Shown here piece after piece: positions 15,749 to 21,657 of a stretch of 21,657 nt of DNA. A program made the translations under genes and the position numbers. Position 1 is the stretch's first letter; each line of letters begins with the position of its first letter. The stretch is from positions 1 through 21,657 of the IMG/VR virus record IMGVR_UViG_3300044825_000328, one strand, 5' to 3'. This DNA comes from a virus. The notes beneath the pieces are model-generated. The model saw only the letters and a list, made by a program, of their open reading frames with translations, had not been told where the DNA came from and searched no databases.

Positions 15749-15762
15749 GGGTTATTCTCCGA
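15746..15762. repeat. 17-bp direct repeat at fibre start, copy 2
   Basis: Identical to 14968-14984. On the minus strand it reads TCGGAGAATAACCCATG: the last codons and stop (Gly-Glu-TAA) of the 84-aa gene plus the start of the next fibre. The copy in the 31-nt gap keeps the same text without the gene. Confidence 0.85.
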
Positions 15763-16006
15763 GTGCAGCGATTTGTGCCTGAAGCTCTTCAAGTTTAGCA
15801 AGCAGGTCTTCTTTGGTTGGCGCAACGTATTCTGGAAGCTCAACCGGAGAAGGCGGAGAGAAATTCTCCCCGTCAAACTCCCAATGAAAATCCACTTCGT
15901 CAGGAGCCTCAACGAACATATCCGCATAAGCCGGATGAAAAATCCCATGCGGGGGAACCTGAGCCCGGTCTTTAACGACGCCATTCTCAATGTAGACCCA
16001 AACCAT
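15752..16006 (-). CDS. Small fibre-assembly-like protein with C-terminal coiled coil
   Basis: 84 aa; ATG 16006 with AAGGA 8 nt upstream, the SD starting in the TAA of the glycine-rich fibre. Sequence: MVWVYIENGVVKDRAQVPPH, then FVEAPDEVDFHWEFDGENFS, a Pro-rich link, and a short helix EDLLAKLEELQAQIAALGE. The pattern 'F..AP.EV..GW.FDG..F.PP' followed by a coiled coil is common in small proteins next to phage fibres, including tail fibre assembly proteins. It probably helps fold or attach the fibre encoded just upstream or downstream. Confidence 0.82.
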   Translation of the reverse strand: MVWVYIENGVVKDRAQVPPHGIFHPAYADMFVEAPDEVDFHWEFDGENFSPPSPVELPEYVAPTKEDLLAKLEELQAQIAALGE

Positions 16007-16016
16007 GTTTTAGTCC

Positions 16017-17387
16017 TTATGCGTAAATCAAGACAATGGCAGAGCCAGCGGTGCTGAAGGCGTATGTATTATACGGCCCTGAGGTTGTTGCCGTAGACGA
16101 CCCAGCCCCAAATCCAGACGCACCCATAGTGAACGATCCACTACTCGCGGCGCTATAAGCTCCACCTCCGGCAGCGCCGAACCCGCCAGCGCCTGTGCCA
16201 ATCGTATTTGAGGATGAACCCCCATTGTAGCACCCACCGCCACCGCCGCCAAAGCCGCCATTCCCACCGTATAGAGCATAGCTGCCGTTCGCGTTGTTTC
16301 CTGCTCCAGCGCCACCAGCACCGGGACCGCCCGTCGCACCATACATAAGTTGAGCGTTAGAGTCTTGAGCGCCAAGTACACCCGGGGATGTCAGAGACTG
16401 CAAAAGGGGATCAGTATAAAGCTGATATCCACCACGACCATCGCCGGGCCTAAGCGACGTGGCCGCGCCGCCAGCACCGCCGCTGGGGCCGAAACCACGG
16501 TATGATGTTGGGGGGTCGCCGCCTTGAGCGGTCCCCCACCCAGCGCCAGCCCTTGATCCACCCGCCGTGCCATTTCCAAGTGGGGAAGCACTTGATCCCC
16601 CCGAGACTCCTTGGTTTACGGCGCCTCCGGAACTCCCTGCGCCTCCAGTATAAGCACCGCCATTGGTCACCCCGGTACCAATAGTTGCGGTGCCGCCCGC
16701 GGCAGCATTAGGGCTGCTATAGGGCGTTGTGGCGTTTGCGCCTTTGTTGGCCGTAAACCTTGTAACAGCGGCATAGGAAACTGTGACATTACCACTTGAG
16801 ATTGTGATTGTTACCGTTTGTCCCGGAGTAACCGCCAAGTCTCCGTATGCACATCCACCACCTGCGCCACTAGCAAGATAATAATATATTGAGCCGTCAT
16901 ATTCCGCAGTGGCATTACCGCCAGCGCCAAACGCATAAACGCGAATTGAGGTAACTCCGGCTGGGACGGTATACGTGCTAGAAGAAGTGTAAGATGACCA
17001 CGTTTTTGTTGAAGTTGTTACAGCCTGACTAACCCAAGTCGTGCCATTACTCGTTAGTACGTTCCCGCTGGCACCGGGAGCCACGACCTGAACCGCCGAA
17101 GTGCCGTTGCCTAACAAAACATTGTTTGCTGTAAGCGAAGTAGCGCCAGTTCCACCCTGCGCTACGGTAACAGCGGTGCTGGAAGTCAAAATACCCGCAG
17201 CAGCCAGACTTGTCGCCCCAATACCCCCCGAAGAAACCGGGAGTGGTTGAGCAAGCGCAACGACTTGGTTTGTACCAATCGTCATGGCAGTCGTCGTGCC
17301 ATTCGTCTGGAAAACGAGTGTGCCGGTTGTATCCCCGCTGGTGACGAGAGCAGTACCGCTTGTCGTGCCTGCCGAAATGGTGCTCAT
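16017..17387 (-). CDS. Tail fibre with C-terminal glycine-rich receptor-binding-like domain
   Basis: 456 aa; ATG 17387 with AAGGAG 7 nt upstream, joined to the previous TAA. Residues 1-60 open MSTISAGTTSGTALVTSGDT and continue with a linker ALAQPLPVSSGGIGATSLAA (45-64) repeated as VTVAQGGTGATSLTANNVLL (73-92). Residues 129-158 (TWSSYTSSSTYTVPAGVTSI, then RVYAFGAGGN) are a beta module also present in the polyproline protein. Residues about 230-430 are dominated by Gly (GGAGSSGG, GGNGGFGGGGGG, GAGGFGAAGGGA). Such sequence can form packed polyglycine helices, as in receptor-binding adhesins of T-even phages (gp38). The end is STAGSAIVLIYA. Confidence 0.9.
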   Translation of the reverse strand: MSTISAGTTSGTALVTSGDTTGTLVFQTNGTTTAMTIGTNQVVALAQPLPVSSGGIGATSLAAAGILTSSTAVTVAQGGTGATSLTANNVLLGNGTSAVQVVAPGASGNVLTSNGTTWVSQAVTTSTKTWSSYTSSSTYTVPAGVTSIRVYAFGAGGNATAEYDGSIYYYLASGAGGGCAYGDLAVTPGQTVTITISSGNVTVSYAAVTRFTANKGANATTPYSSPNAAAGGTATIGTGVTNGGAYTGGAGSSGGAVNQGVSGGSSASPLGNGTAGGSRAGAGWGTAQGGDPPTSYRGFGPSGGAGGAATSLRPGDGRGGYQLYTDPLLQSLTSPGVLGAQDSNAQLMYGATGGPGAGGAGAGNNANGSYALYGGNGGFGGGGGGCYNGGSSSNTIGTGAGGFGAAGGGAYSAASSGSFTMGASGFGAGSSTATTSGPYNTYAFSTAGSAIVLIYA

Positions 17388-17397
17388 CTATCGCTCC

Positions 17398-19329
17398 TTA
17401 AAGCACAACCCAGCGTTGGCCGCTGGTAACCGTAACTGAAACACCCGAAGCAATCGTGATCGGGCCGACGCTCATACCGTTTGTTCCCACCGGGAACGTG
17501 TAGTTAGCCGAGATATTCGTGATGTTGGTGGTAATTGCGCCACCCGCTGCGTTCGTCGATAGGTCGCCAGAACCAAGGATTGACTGGCCGTTGACCGTTT
17601 TGATGTTGGTGCCAGAGACAAGCGCCGCTTGCTTTGCGTTAAATGTGCTCCAGTCAGAGCTAGTCAAAGCACCGCGAGCCGAAGCCGATGCGGTGGGGAT
17701 GCTGATAGCAATAGCCGGGGTCGTCGAGGCGTTAGTGACCGCAACCGCTACGTCCGTGCCAATAGTGTCAGTCGTAGCCGATACGCTGGTAACCGTACCC
17801 ACATACTGGTCAGCCGATGCAATGTTAAAGTTCGGGTATGATCCCGTAATAACCGTCGTGCCGCTGCCTGTAAGCGAAACTACCTGATCCGGAGCCGTGT
17901 TGGTGATTGTGATTGCACCAGAGCCGTTGGTGATCGAGATAGCCGTACCGCCAGTCAGCGTGTTCTTTTCAAGTGAGCCATCTGAAGAGCGACCGATCAG
18001 GATTTGGCCGTCAGTATATGTCGTATGGCCCGTGCCGCCAGCAGCCGTGGGGAGCGTACCCGCAGTCAAAGTGTTCGTGCCTGACGAGTAAAGCGCGCGG
18101 TTAGAAGCGCCGAACGTCGTAAGACCCGTGCCGCCGAGCGTCGTAGCTACAGGCGAAGTAAGGCTAAACTGCGTGCCCGTGAGGGTAAGGCCGGTGCCTG
18201 CCGAGTAAATCTGGGCGGAGGAAACCTGCACGAAGTTGATGGCCGTGGTACCAAAGGTAATGGTACCCGTCGTGTTCATCACATAAGTTTCGCCAGCGCC
18301 CGTATCACCGCTCGTGACAAAGAAAGCATCGCCAGCGCCGAGCTTATTGGGGTCTTTTACCCCATAGCTGTTGGCATCCGTAGCGCGTGTCAAAACCCAA
18401 TTGGTTGAGCCGCTGCCGACAGTCGTAACCGTATAGACGCCGTTATGAGCCGCATTTGCCTGCTGATAAATAAGGACTCGGTCACCAACCTGCGCTACAA
18501 CCCCGTCAGGCGTAAAGGCGGTCTGCGTGCCTGCGTTAGTCAGGGTAGCACCAACTCCCGCCGTGCCGTTGTTGTACGTCGCCGTATAAGCGTTAGGAGC
18601 TTCGTATTTGACCGGCGCGTGGTAGCTAATACCTTCAGAGACCAGCGTATCCACATACTGCTTGGTTGCCGCCTCAAGCGCCAAAGTCGGGTCTTGGGTC
18701 AGCGTGACCGAAGTCAAACCAGCAAGCGTAAGCGACGTAGCACCAAGAGCAATTGACGTTGTACCGATGGTGACGGTGTTATTGCTAAGTGCAGAGTTCG
18801 GGATAGCCGAGAAGTTCGTACCCGTGAGTGTCGGGGTTGTCGAGAAAGACGGCGTAGTACCGCCAACAAGGACACCCGCAGCGGTAGCAACAAATGCCGT
18901 GGTATTAGCCGCCGTCTGGTAGGGAATAGACCCAGCAGCGCCAGCAGCAAGGTTTGTAGCCTTAGTGGCAGTCGCGGCGTTTCCAGTGATGTCGATGTTG
19001 ACGTTACCGGCGACATCTTCGTTAACTGACTTTTCCGCCGGGTAAGTGACGAAAACAATCTTTGTGCCTGCCGAGAAATTGACGAGGCTACCGCTGTTGC
19101 TGGAAGAAAGCACCGTATCGCGTGAGAGCGACGTGCCTGCTGCCGTGTAGGTGCCGATCCCGACTTCCCACTCGCTACCACCCGAAATGGTGTAGTAAGT
19201 GGTGTTGCCGTTACCGATAGCCGTGCCAAACGACTGGTACCCCGCAGGAGGCGTACCCGCGAGGGTAATGGTCCCCGTACCGGTAGTGGTAGTTAAATCT
19301 TGTACGCGGTCCGCGAGAACGAGAGCCAT
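17398..19329 (-). CDS. Long modular tail fibre protein
   Basis: 643 aa; ATG 19329 with GAGGTAGG upstream. Residues 1-100 (MALVLADRVQDLTTTTGTGT, NGNTTYYTISGGSEWEVGIG, GTKIVFVTYPAEKSV) are a very common phage fibre N-terminus that attaches to the tail. Residues about 112-210 are short beta repeats. Residues 214-370 are a recognised fibre module: AATKQYVDTLVSEGISYHAP, VGDRVLIYQQANAAHNGVYT, NWVLTRATDAN, GDAFFVTSGDTGAGETYV. Residues 395-450 are collagen-like/linker text (TLGGTGLTTFG, AAGGTGHTTYTDGQILIGRS). Near 557-569 is TSSDWSTFNAKQA, also a fibre motif. The C-terminus NYTFPVGTNGMSVGPITIAS and SGQRWVVL is a small capping domain. It is first in a series of four fibre genes. Confidence 0.92.
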   Translation of the reverse strand: MALVLADRVQDLTTTTGTGTITLAGTPPAGYQSFGTAIGNGNTTYYTISGGSEWEVGIGTYTAAGTSLSRDTVLSSSNSGSLVNFSAGTKIVFVTYPAEKSVNEDVAGNVNIDITGNAATATKATNLAAGAAGSIPYQTAANTTAFVATAAGVLVGGTTPSFSTTPTLTGTNFSAIPNSALSNNTVTIGTTSIALGATSLTLAGLTSVTLTQDPTLALEAATKQYVDTLVSEGISYHAPVKYEAPNAYTATYNNGTAGVGATLTNAGTQTAFTPDGVVAQVGDRVLIYQQANAAHNGVYTVTTVGSGSTNWVLTRATDANSYGVKDPNKLGAGDAFFVTSGDTGAGETYVMNTTGTITFGTTAINFVQVSSAQIYSAGTGLTLTGTQFSLTSPVATTLGGTGLTTFGASNRALYSSGTNTLTAGTLPTAAGGTGHTTYTDGQILIGRSSDGSLEKNTLTGGTAISITNGSGAITITNTAPDQVVSLTGSGTTVITGSYPNFNIASADQYVGTVTSVSATTDTIGTDVAVAVTNASTTPAIAISIPTASASARGALTSSDWSTFNAKQAALVSGTNIKTVNGQSILGSGDLSTNAAGGAITTNITNISANYTFPVGTNGMSVGPITIASGVSVTVTSGQRWVVL

Positions 19330-19338
19330 CTACCTACC

Positions 19339-19701
19339 TCACATCAGGTTACGGAGCTTGTAGATCGTTGTGAGATAAACGTCCGTGACCCCATCAATGA
19401 GGTTGGCTACTGCACGGTTGCCCTTGCAAATAGCCTCGTGGTTTTTCTCGATCCACTCAGCATCTTCGATCAAAATAAGCAGGATTTCATCCGCCTTGGT
19501 TTTGGGGGCTTTGATGGCCCCCACCAGTTCAAATGCACCCTGATACGCCTCAACAAGCTTGTCGATGGCGTCGATTACCCCATCGTAGAACTCACCGAGT
19601 GCTTGATGCCGCGCATACGCACCCACCCCACTGGCAGTCCAGTGCTCAAAGTGAGCTACGTTACGAGCATAAAACACTCGGCTGATAAGTTCTTCGATCA
19701 T
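19339..19701 (-). CDS. Dps/ferritin-like helical protein
   Basis: 120 aa; ATG 19701 overlaps the TAA of the preceding gene by one base. The protein is all helical (MIEELISRVFYARNVAHFEH, LGEFYDGVIDAIDKLVEAYQ, ILLILIEDAEWIEKNHEAIC, DVYLTTIYKLRNLM), consistent with a four-helix bundle. The segment HFEHW...YARHQALG...ID.LVE.YQG follows the Dps pattern: His20, His32, Asp47 and Glu51 have the same spacing (12, 15, 4) as His51, His63, Asp78 and Glu82 of E. coli Dps; the fifth ligand (Asp67) is Gly36, with Glu37 next to it. I believe this type is listed as an uncharacterised phage family (DUF5856), from memory. Dps proteins oxidise and store iron and protect DNA. It is shorter than Dps (about 165 aa), so cage formation is not assured. 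Confidence 0.85.
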   Translation of the reverse strand: MIEELISRVFYARNVAHFEHWTASGVGAYARHQALGEFYDGVIDAIDKLVEAYQGAFELVGAIKAPKTKADEILLILIEDAEWIEKNHEAICKGNRAVANLIDGVTDVYLTTIYKLRNLM

Positions 19702-20189
19702 TAGGCGATCCGGATAATAGCCGTGGTATTAGTGGCGGTCGGGAAGATGATGGTGAAGTCACCTGCCGTAGCCGTCTTGTCCGAGCCAAAGTCCAGCACC
19801 GCAACCGCAGCGTTCGTCAAAGCCGTGTTGGCGTTCGAGTTAGCCGAAGGAGTGGTGTTGTAAATCAGCGCGCCACGAGCCGTGATGGTCGCATTGGTGA
19901 AGGTAAGGTCACCAAAGTCAACAAAGCCCGTGCCGGTTTCCGCGTTGGTGTTAACCGCAGTTGCGCCAAGGTTAACCAACTGACCACCACCAGCGGAGTA
20001 GTTAGTGCCCGACGACGAAACTTCGTTCGACGAAGTATATGCCGTGGTGTTTGCGTCAAGCGAAGCCGACGACGTGTAAAGTGCGAGCTTAAAAACGTCC
20101 GCGCCGGTATCAGCCGACGGACGGAAATCGTGCACACCAAGCAGAAGCTGGGCTTTGAAGCTGGTGCACATTGCCTGTGTAATAGCCAA
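19701..20189 (-). CDS. Small conserved phage structural-type protein
   Basis: 162 aa from a TTG at 20189, which has AAGGAG 7 nt upstream and gives MAITQAMCTSFKAQLLLGVH, the N-terminus typical of this phage family; the first ATG is Met7. It continues with VFKLALYTSSASLDANTTAY and NEVSSSGTNYSAGGGQLVNL, then FVDFGDLTFTNATITARGAL, IYNTTPS, AVLDFGSDKTATAGDFTIIF and a hydrophobic end. The whole is beta-rich and resembles a family often found near head-tail genes of tailed phages (from memory). It may be a decoration or minor tail protein; there is no firm function. Confidence 0.87.
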   Translation of the reverse strand: MAITQAMCTSFKAQLLLGVHDFRPSADTGADVFKLALYTSSASLDANTTAYTSSNEVSSSGTNYSAGGGQLVNLGATAVNTNAETGTGFVDFGDLTFTNATITARGALIYNTTPSANSNANTALTNAAVAVLDFGSDKTATAGDFTIIFPTATNTTAIIRIA

Positions 20190-20196
20190 TGTAGGT

Positions 20197-20202
20197 CTCC
20201 TT
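20197..20202 (-). promoter_or_regulatory. Ribosome binding site deciding the TTG start at 20189
   Basis: AAGGAG lies 7 nt before TTG 20189 and overlaps the TAA (20201-20203) of the preceding gene. No ATG is at a proper distance (Met7 is 25 nt away), so TTG is the likely start. Confidence 0.75.
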
Positions 20203-20488
20203 AACTGTCCAAAATGGGGATAAACTCTGGATGCCCGGCCTTGTGAAATTTGTTCACCAGAGTCACGTTATGGGACCGGACAGCTTCGTGCATGTAATGG
20301 ATGAGCACCTGACGGATGCTGTCCTTAAATGCTTCTGCTTGGTCCCGGATGGCCGGATGTGTGTTGCTGCCCACGTGGATAATCTTGTCCAAAGCGCGCT
20401 CAGCAATTTCTTCGGGGGTGAAGCCACGACCCTGCGTGGTCACTACCATCACATCCCCACCTAGCATTGTTCCTACGGAATCAATCAT
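20201..20488 (-). CDS. Conserved hypothetical helical phage protein
   Basis: 95 aa; ATG 20488 one base after the TAA of the adaptor gene (TAATATG), with GGTGAGG upstream. Sequence: MIDSVGTMLGGDVMVVTTQG, then RGFTPEEIAERALDKIIHVG, DQAEAFKDSIRQVLIHYMHE and AVRSHNVTLVNKFHKAGHPE. It has a hydrophobic N-terminal strand, then helices with several His (HVGSNTHPAIRD, LIHYMHEAVRSH). There is no membrane span, signal peptide or known motif. Its position between the adaptor and a structural protein suggests a head-tail or assembly role. Confidence 0.83.
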   Translation of the reverse strand: MIDSVGTMLGGDVMVVTTQGRGFTPEEIAERALDKIIHVGSNTHPAIRDQAEAFKDSIRQVLIHYMHEAVRSHNVTLVNKFHKAGHPEFIPILDS

Positions 20489-20489
20489 A

Positions 20490-21152
20490 TTACCTCACCG
20501 GGTAGCGGACCTGTGGGGTCCGGTACATATCTTGACGGTTCTTGCCTTCGCCCAGTTGCTTCAGCATCGCCAGCGCCTGATCGTAACGCTTTTGGTACTC
20601 CGCAATGACGTCAGCTTCGCCCTTCATGAACGTATACGCTTCTAACAACGAACCGTAAAGAAGCACGCTCTCAAAGTTATCGCCCAGCCACGATGTACCT
20701 GCAACGGTAATCGACTGCGGGTAATAGAAGTAATGGAGTTCTACGCCGTAGCTCTGGTCTGGCGTCGGGCCCAGAATGAACGAGTCCACGTCAAAAAAGG
20801 CATAGTGAGTGGGCGGCCCAGTCACATTTGGGTTAGGGAATGCAGCACGGATAAAGCTGACATCCTTGTTTAGCAGGTAAGAATATGCCCCCGTGTTGGG
20901 GTCAATTAGGGCTATCGAAAACGTAGCAAGCCAATCCGACGGGACCGACAAATACTTGTTGTTCGCGGTCATATTACCGGTCACGTTCTTACGCAGGTCC
21001 AAAAGCTGGACCGAGTTGAAGACGCGCTCCTCGGCATTGACGATGAAAATGTTGATCTGCTCAGTCGAAGTAAGCCCACCCGACCCCACCGTATCCGGGA
21101 AGTCGTTTTCGGTGTAACCCTTAATTGCTTCGACGAGTTGATCGTAGTTCAT
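20490..21152 (-). CDS. Head-tail adaptor protein, SU10-type
   Basis: 220 aa; ATG 21152 overlaps the TAA of the 55-aa gene by one base. The N-terminal helix MNYDQLVEAIKGYTEND and EQINIFIVNAEERVFNSVQL, then LDLRKNVTGNMTANNKYLSV, PSDWLATFSIALID, LLNKDVSFIRAAFPNP and FILGPTPDQSYGVELHYFYY give the typical layout of phage adaptor proteins: N-terminal helices, a beta domain, then a C-terminal helical arm (LLYGSLLEAYTFMKGEADVI, AEYQKRYDQALAMLK). These proteins form a ring below the portal and join the head to the tail. The SU10-type label is from memory of this family. Confidence 0.87.
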   Translation of the reverse strand: MNYDQLVEAIKGYTENDFPDTVGSGGLTSTEQINIFIVNAEERVFNSVQLLDLRKNVTGNMTANNKYLSVPSDWLATFSIALIDPNTGAYSYLLNKDVSFIRAAFPNPNVTGPPTHYAFFDVDSFILGPTPDQSYGVELHYFYYPQSITVAGTSWLGDNFESVLLYGSLLEAYTFMKGEADVIAEYQKRYDQALAMLKQLGEGKNRQDMYRTPQVRYPVR

Positions 21153-21319
21153 TAGCCGAGCTTCTTACTGCTATTCGTGCCTTTAGTAGCCGCACCGGTT
21201 CCGCGAGTTTTCACGGTCTGGGTGTTAGCCACATTGTTCGGGTAGCCATTATTGCCCAACGGGTTGTTGGCAGGCTTCGGCTGGTCGTACTTGCCGATGT
21301 CCTTCATGTGCTCAGCCAT
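21152..21319 (-). CDS. 55-aa small protein with basic Gly/Thr/Asn-rich tail
   Basis: The translation is MAEHMKDIGKYDQPKPANNP, then LGNNGYPNNVANTQTVKTRG, and TGAATKGTNSSKKLG. ATG 21319 lies in an 8-nt overlap (ATGGCTGA) with the 42-aa gene, and its stop overlaps the adaptor start. GGTGG is 7 nt upstream. It is Asn-rich, disordered-looking and has a basic end. The RGTGAATKG motif is one I associate with small proteins of aquatic phages. Probably a small virion or head-completion accessory; function is unknown. Confidence 0.75.
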   Translation of the reverse strand: MAEHMKDIGKYDQPKPANNPLGNNGYPNNVANTQTVKTRGTGAATKGTNSSKKLG

Positions 21320-21440
21320 TTTTAACCACCTTCCCCATGTCCTTCTGGACTTTGCGAACTTCTTTCATCTGGTTCGCAACCTTGGCGAGGTTACGTCCGA
21401 GCTTCAACATCTGCTCGTTGGTCTTGCCACCCTTAGCCAT
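21312..21440 (-). CDS. 42-aa basic helical small protein
   Basis: The translation is MAKGGKTNEQMLKLGRNLAK, then VANQMKEVRKVQKDMGKVVK NG. It has 10 Lys and no aromatic residue, and forms one long amphipathic helix. ATG 21440 overlaps the end of the upstream gene by 8 nt (ATGGCTAA), with GGAG upstream. The overlaps on both sides and a good SD make it likely to be expressed. Candidate roles are DNA binding or a structural accessory; nothing specific is recognised. Confidence 0.7.
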   Translation of the reverse strand: MAKGGKTNEQMLKLGRNLAKVANQMKEVRKVQKDMGKVVKNG

Positions 21441-21657
21441 TGTCATTCTCCGTCGTCTGAATAGTTACCGTACCTACCTGACCATTACCTACTAATGTAT
21501 CAGGAAGACCCCATAAACCCAAGGGATTTTGAAAGCCCACTGGGTCCCAACCCCAATGAATGACGCGGCTACCGCCTGAAGGCGTCCCAAAAGCGTCTAC
21601 ATCCTCGGTTGGAAGCGTATTTGGTTGTGTGCGAATACCCGTCAAACCTGCCTGCCA
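21433..21657 (-). CDS. C-terminal part of an unidentified phage protein, start beyond window
   Basis: The frame is open from the right edge (Trp-Gln-Ala-Gly-Leu-Thr-Gly-Ile) to TAA 21435-21433; at least 74 aa are visible. The TTG at 21645 is probably not the start because the frame continues upstream. The visible text includes HWGWDPVGFQNPLGLWGLPD and ends LVGNGQVGTVTIQTTENDNG. That final segment resembles the repeat core of the protein at 7530-8273 (GVQGTGQVGTV). Its place before the adaptor suggests a head or connector region protein. Confidence 0.75.
   Translation of the reverse strand, partial: WQAGLTGIRTQPNTLPTEDVDAFGTPSGGSRVIHWGWDPVGFQNPLGLWGLPDTLVGNGQVGTVTIQTTENDNG

Noticed and set aside
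12664-19329. Diversity-generating retroelement acting on the fibre genes
   Set aside because: No reverse transcriptase, template repeat or paired variable repeat is visible in the window. It could exist outside, but nothing here supports it.

Overview
The window is a piece of a tailed double-stranded DNA phage genome (Caudoviricetes), or a prophage from one. I see 22 protein genes, all on the minus strand and read from right to left. They are packed almost without gaps: the longest non-coding interval is about 31 nt, and many genes overlap by 1 to 37 nt. I see no tRNA, rRNA, integrase, transposase, CRISPR array or convincing terminator. The gene content is virion structure, host attachment and lysis. 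A head-tail adaptor of the SU10 type, a nozzle/hub-like beta-propeller protein, and the absence of sheath, tube or long tape-measure genes suggest a short-tailed phage. Sec signal peptides and a GH19 endolysin suggest a Gram-negative host. Several protein types resemble ones I associate with uncultured aquatic phages; that is recollection, not a search.

Layout in transcription order. (1) 21657-20201: the end of an unidentified gene, two tiny overlapping genes (42 and 55 aa), the head-tail adaptor and a 95-aa protein. Capsid, portal and terminase genes are expected just right of the window. (2) 20189-19339: a small structural-type protein with a TTG start, then a Dps/ferritin-like protein. (3) 19329-12393: a row of four modular tail-fibre genes with two small fibre-assembly-like genes. 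The fibres share N-terminal and linker modules but differ in the middle (linker module, glycine-rich head, seven-unit propeller). (4) 12396-8294: two overlapping exported proteins, a one-helix coiled-coil protein, a two-helix protein with paired EF-hand loops, a GH19 endolysin and a 59-aa membrane protein. The last four look like a lysis cassette placed inside the tail genes. (5) 8273-1: a protein of ten 20-22-residue repeats, a fibre, a polyproline glycan-binding-like protein, the hub/nozzle protein, a jelly-roll-like protein and two large internal or tail-associated proteins. The last of these runs off the left edge.

The genes appear to be one translationally coupled unit. In at least seven junctions the stop codon of one gene (TAA, or TAG at one) is part of the Shine-Dalgarno of the next (TAAGGAG-like), and others use ATGA, GTGA or TAATG overlaps. 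The most interesting points are the Dps-like protein with four of five ferroxidase ligands at exact spacing, the pair of exported proteins beside the lysis genes, the EF-hand pair on a holin-like membrane protein, and the signs of fibre-gene duplication and domain insertion.
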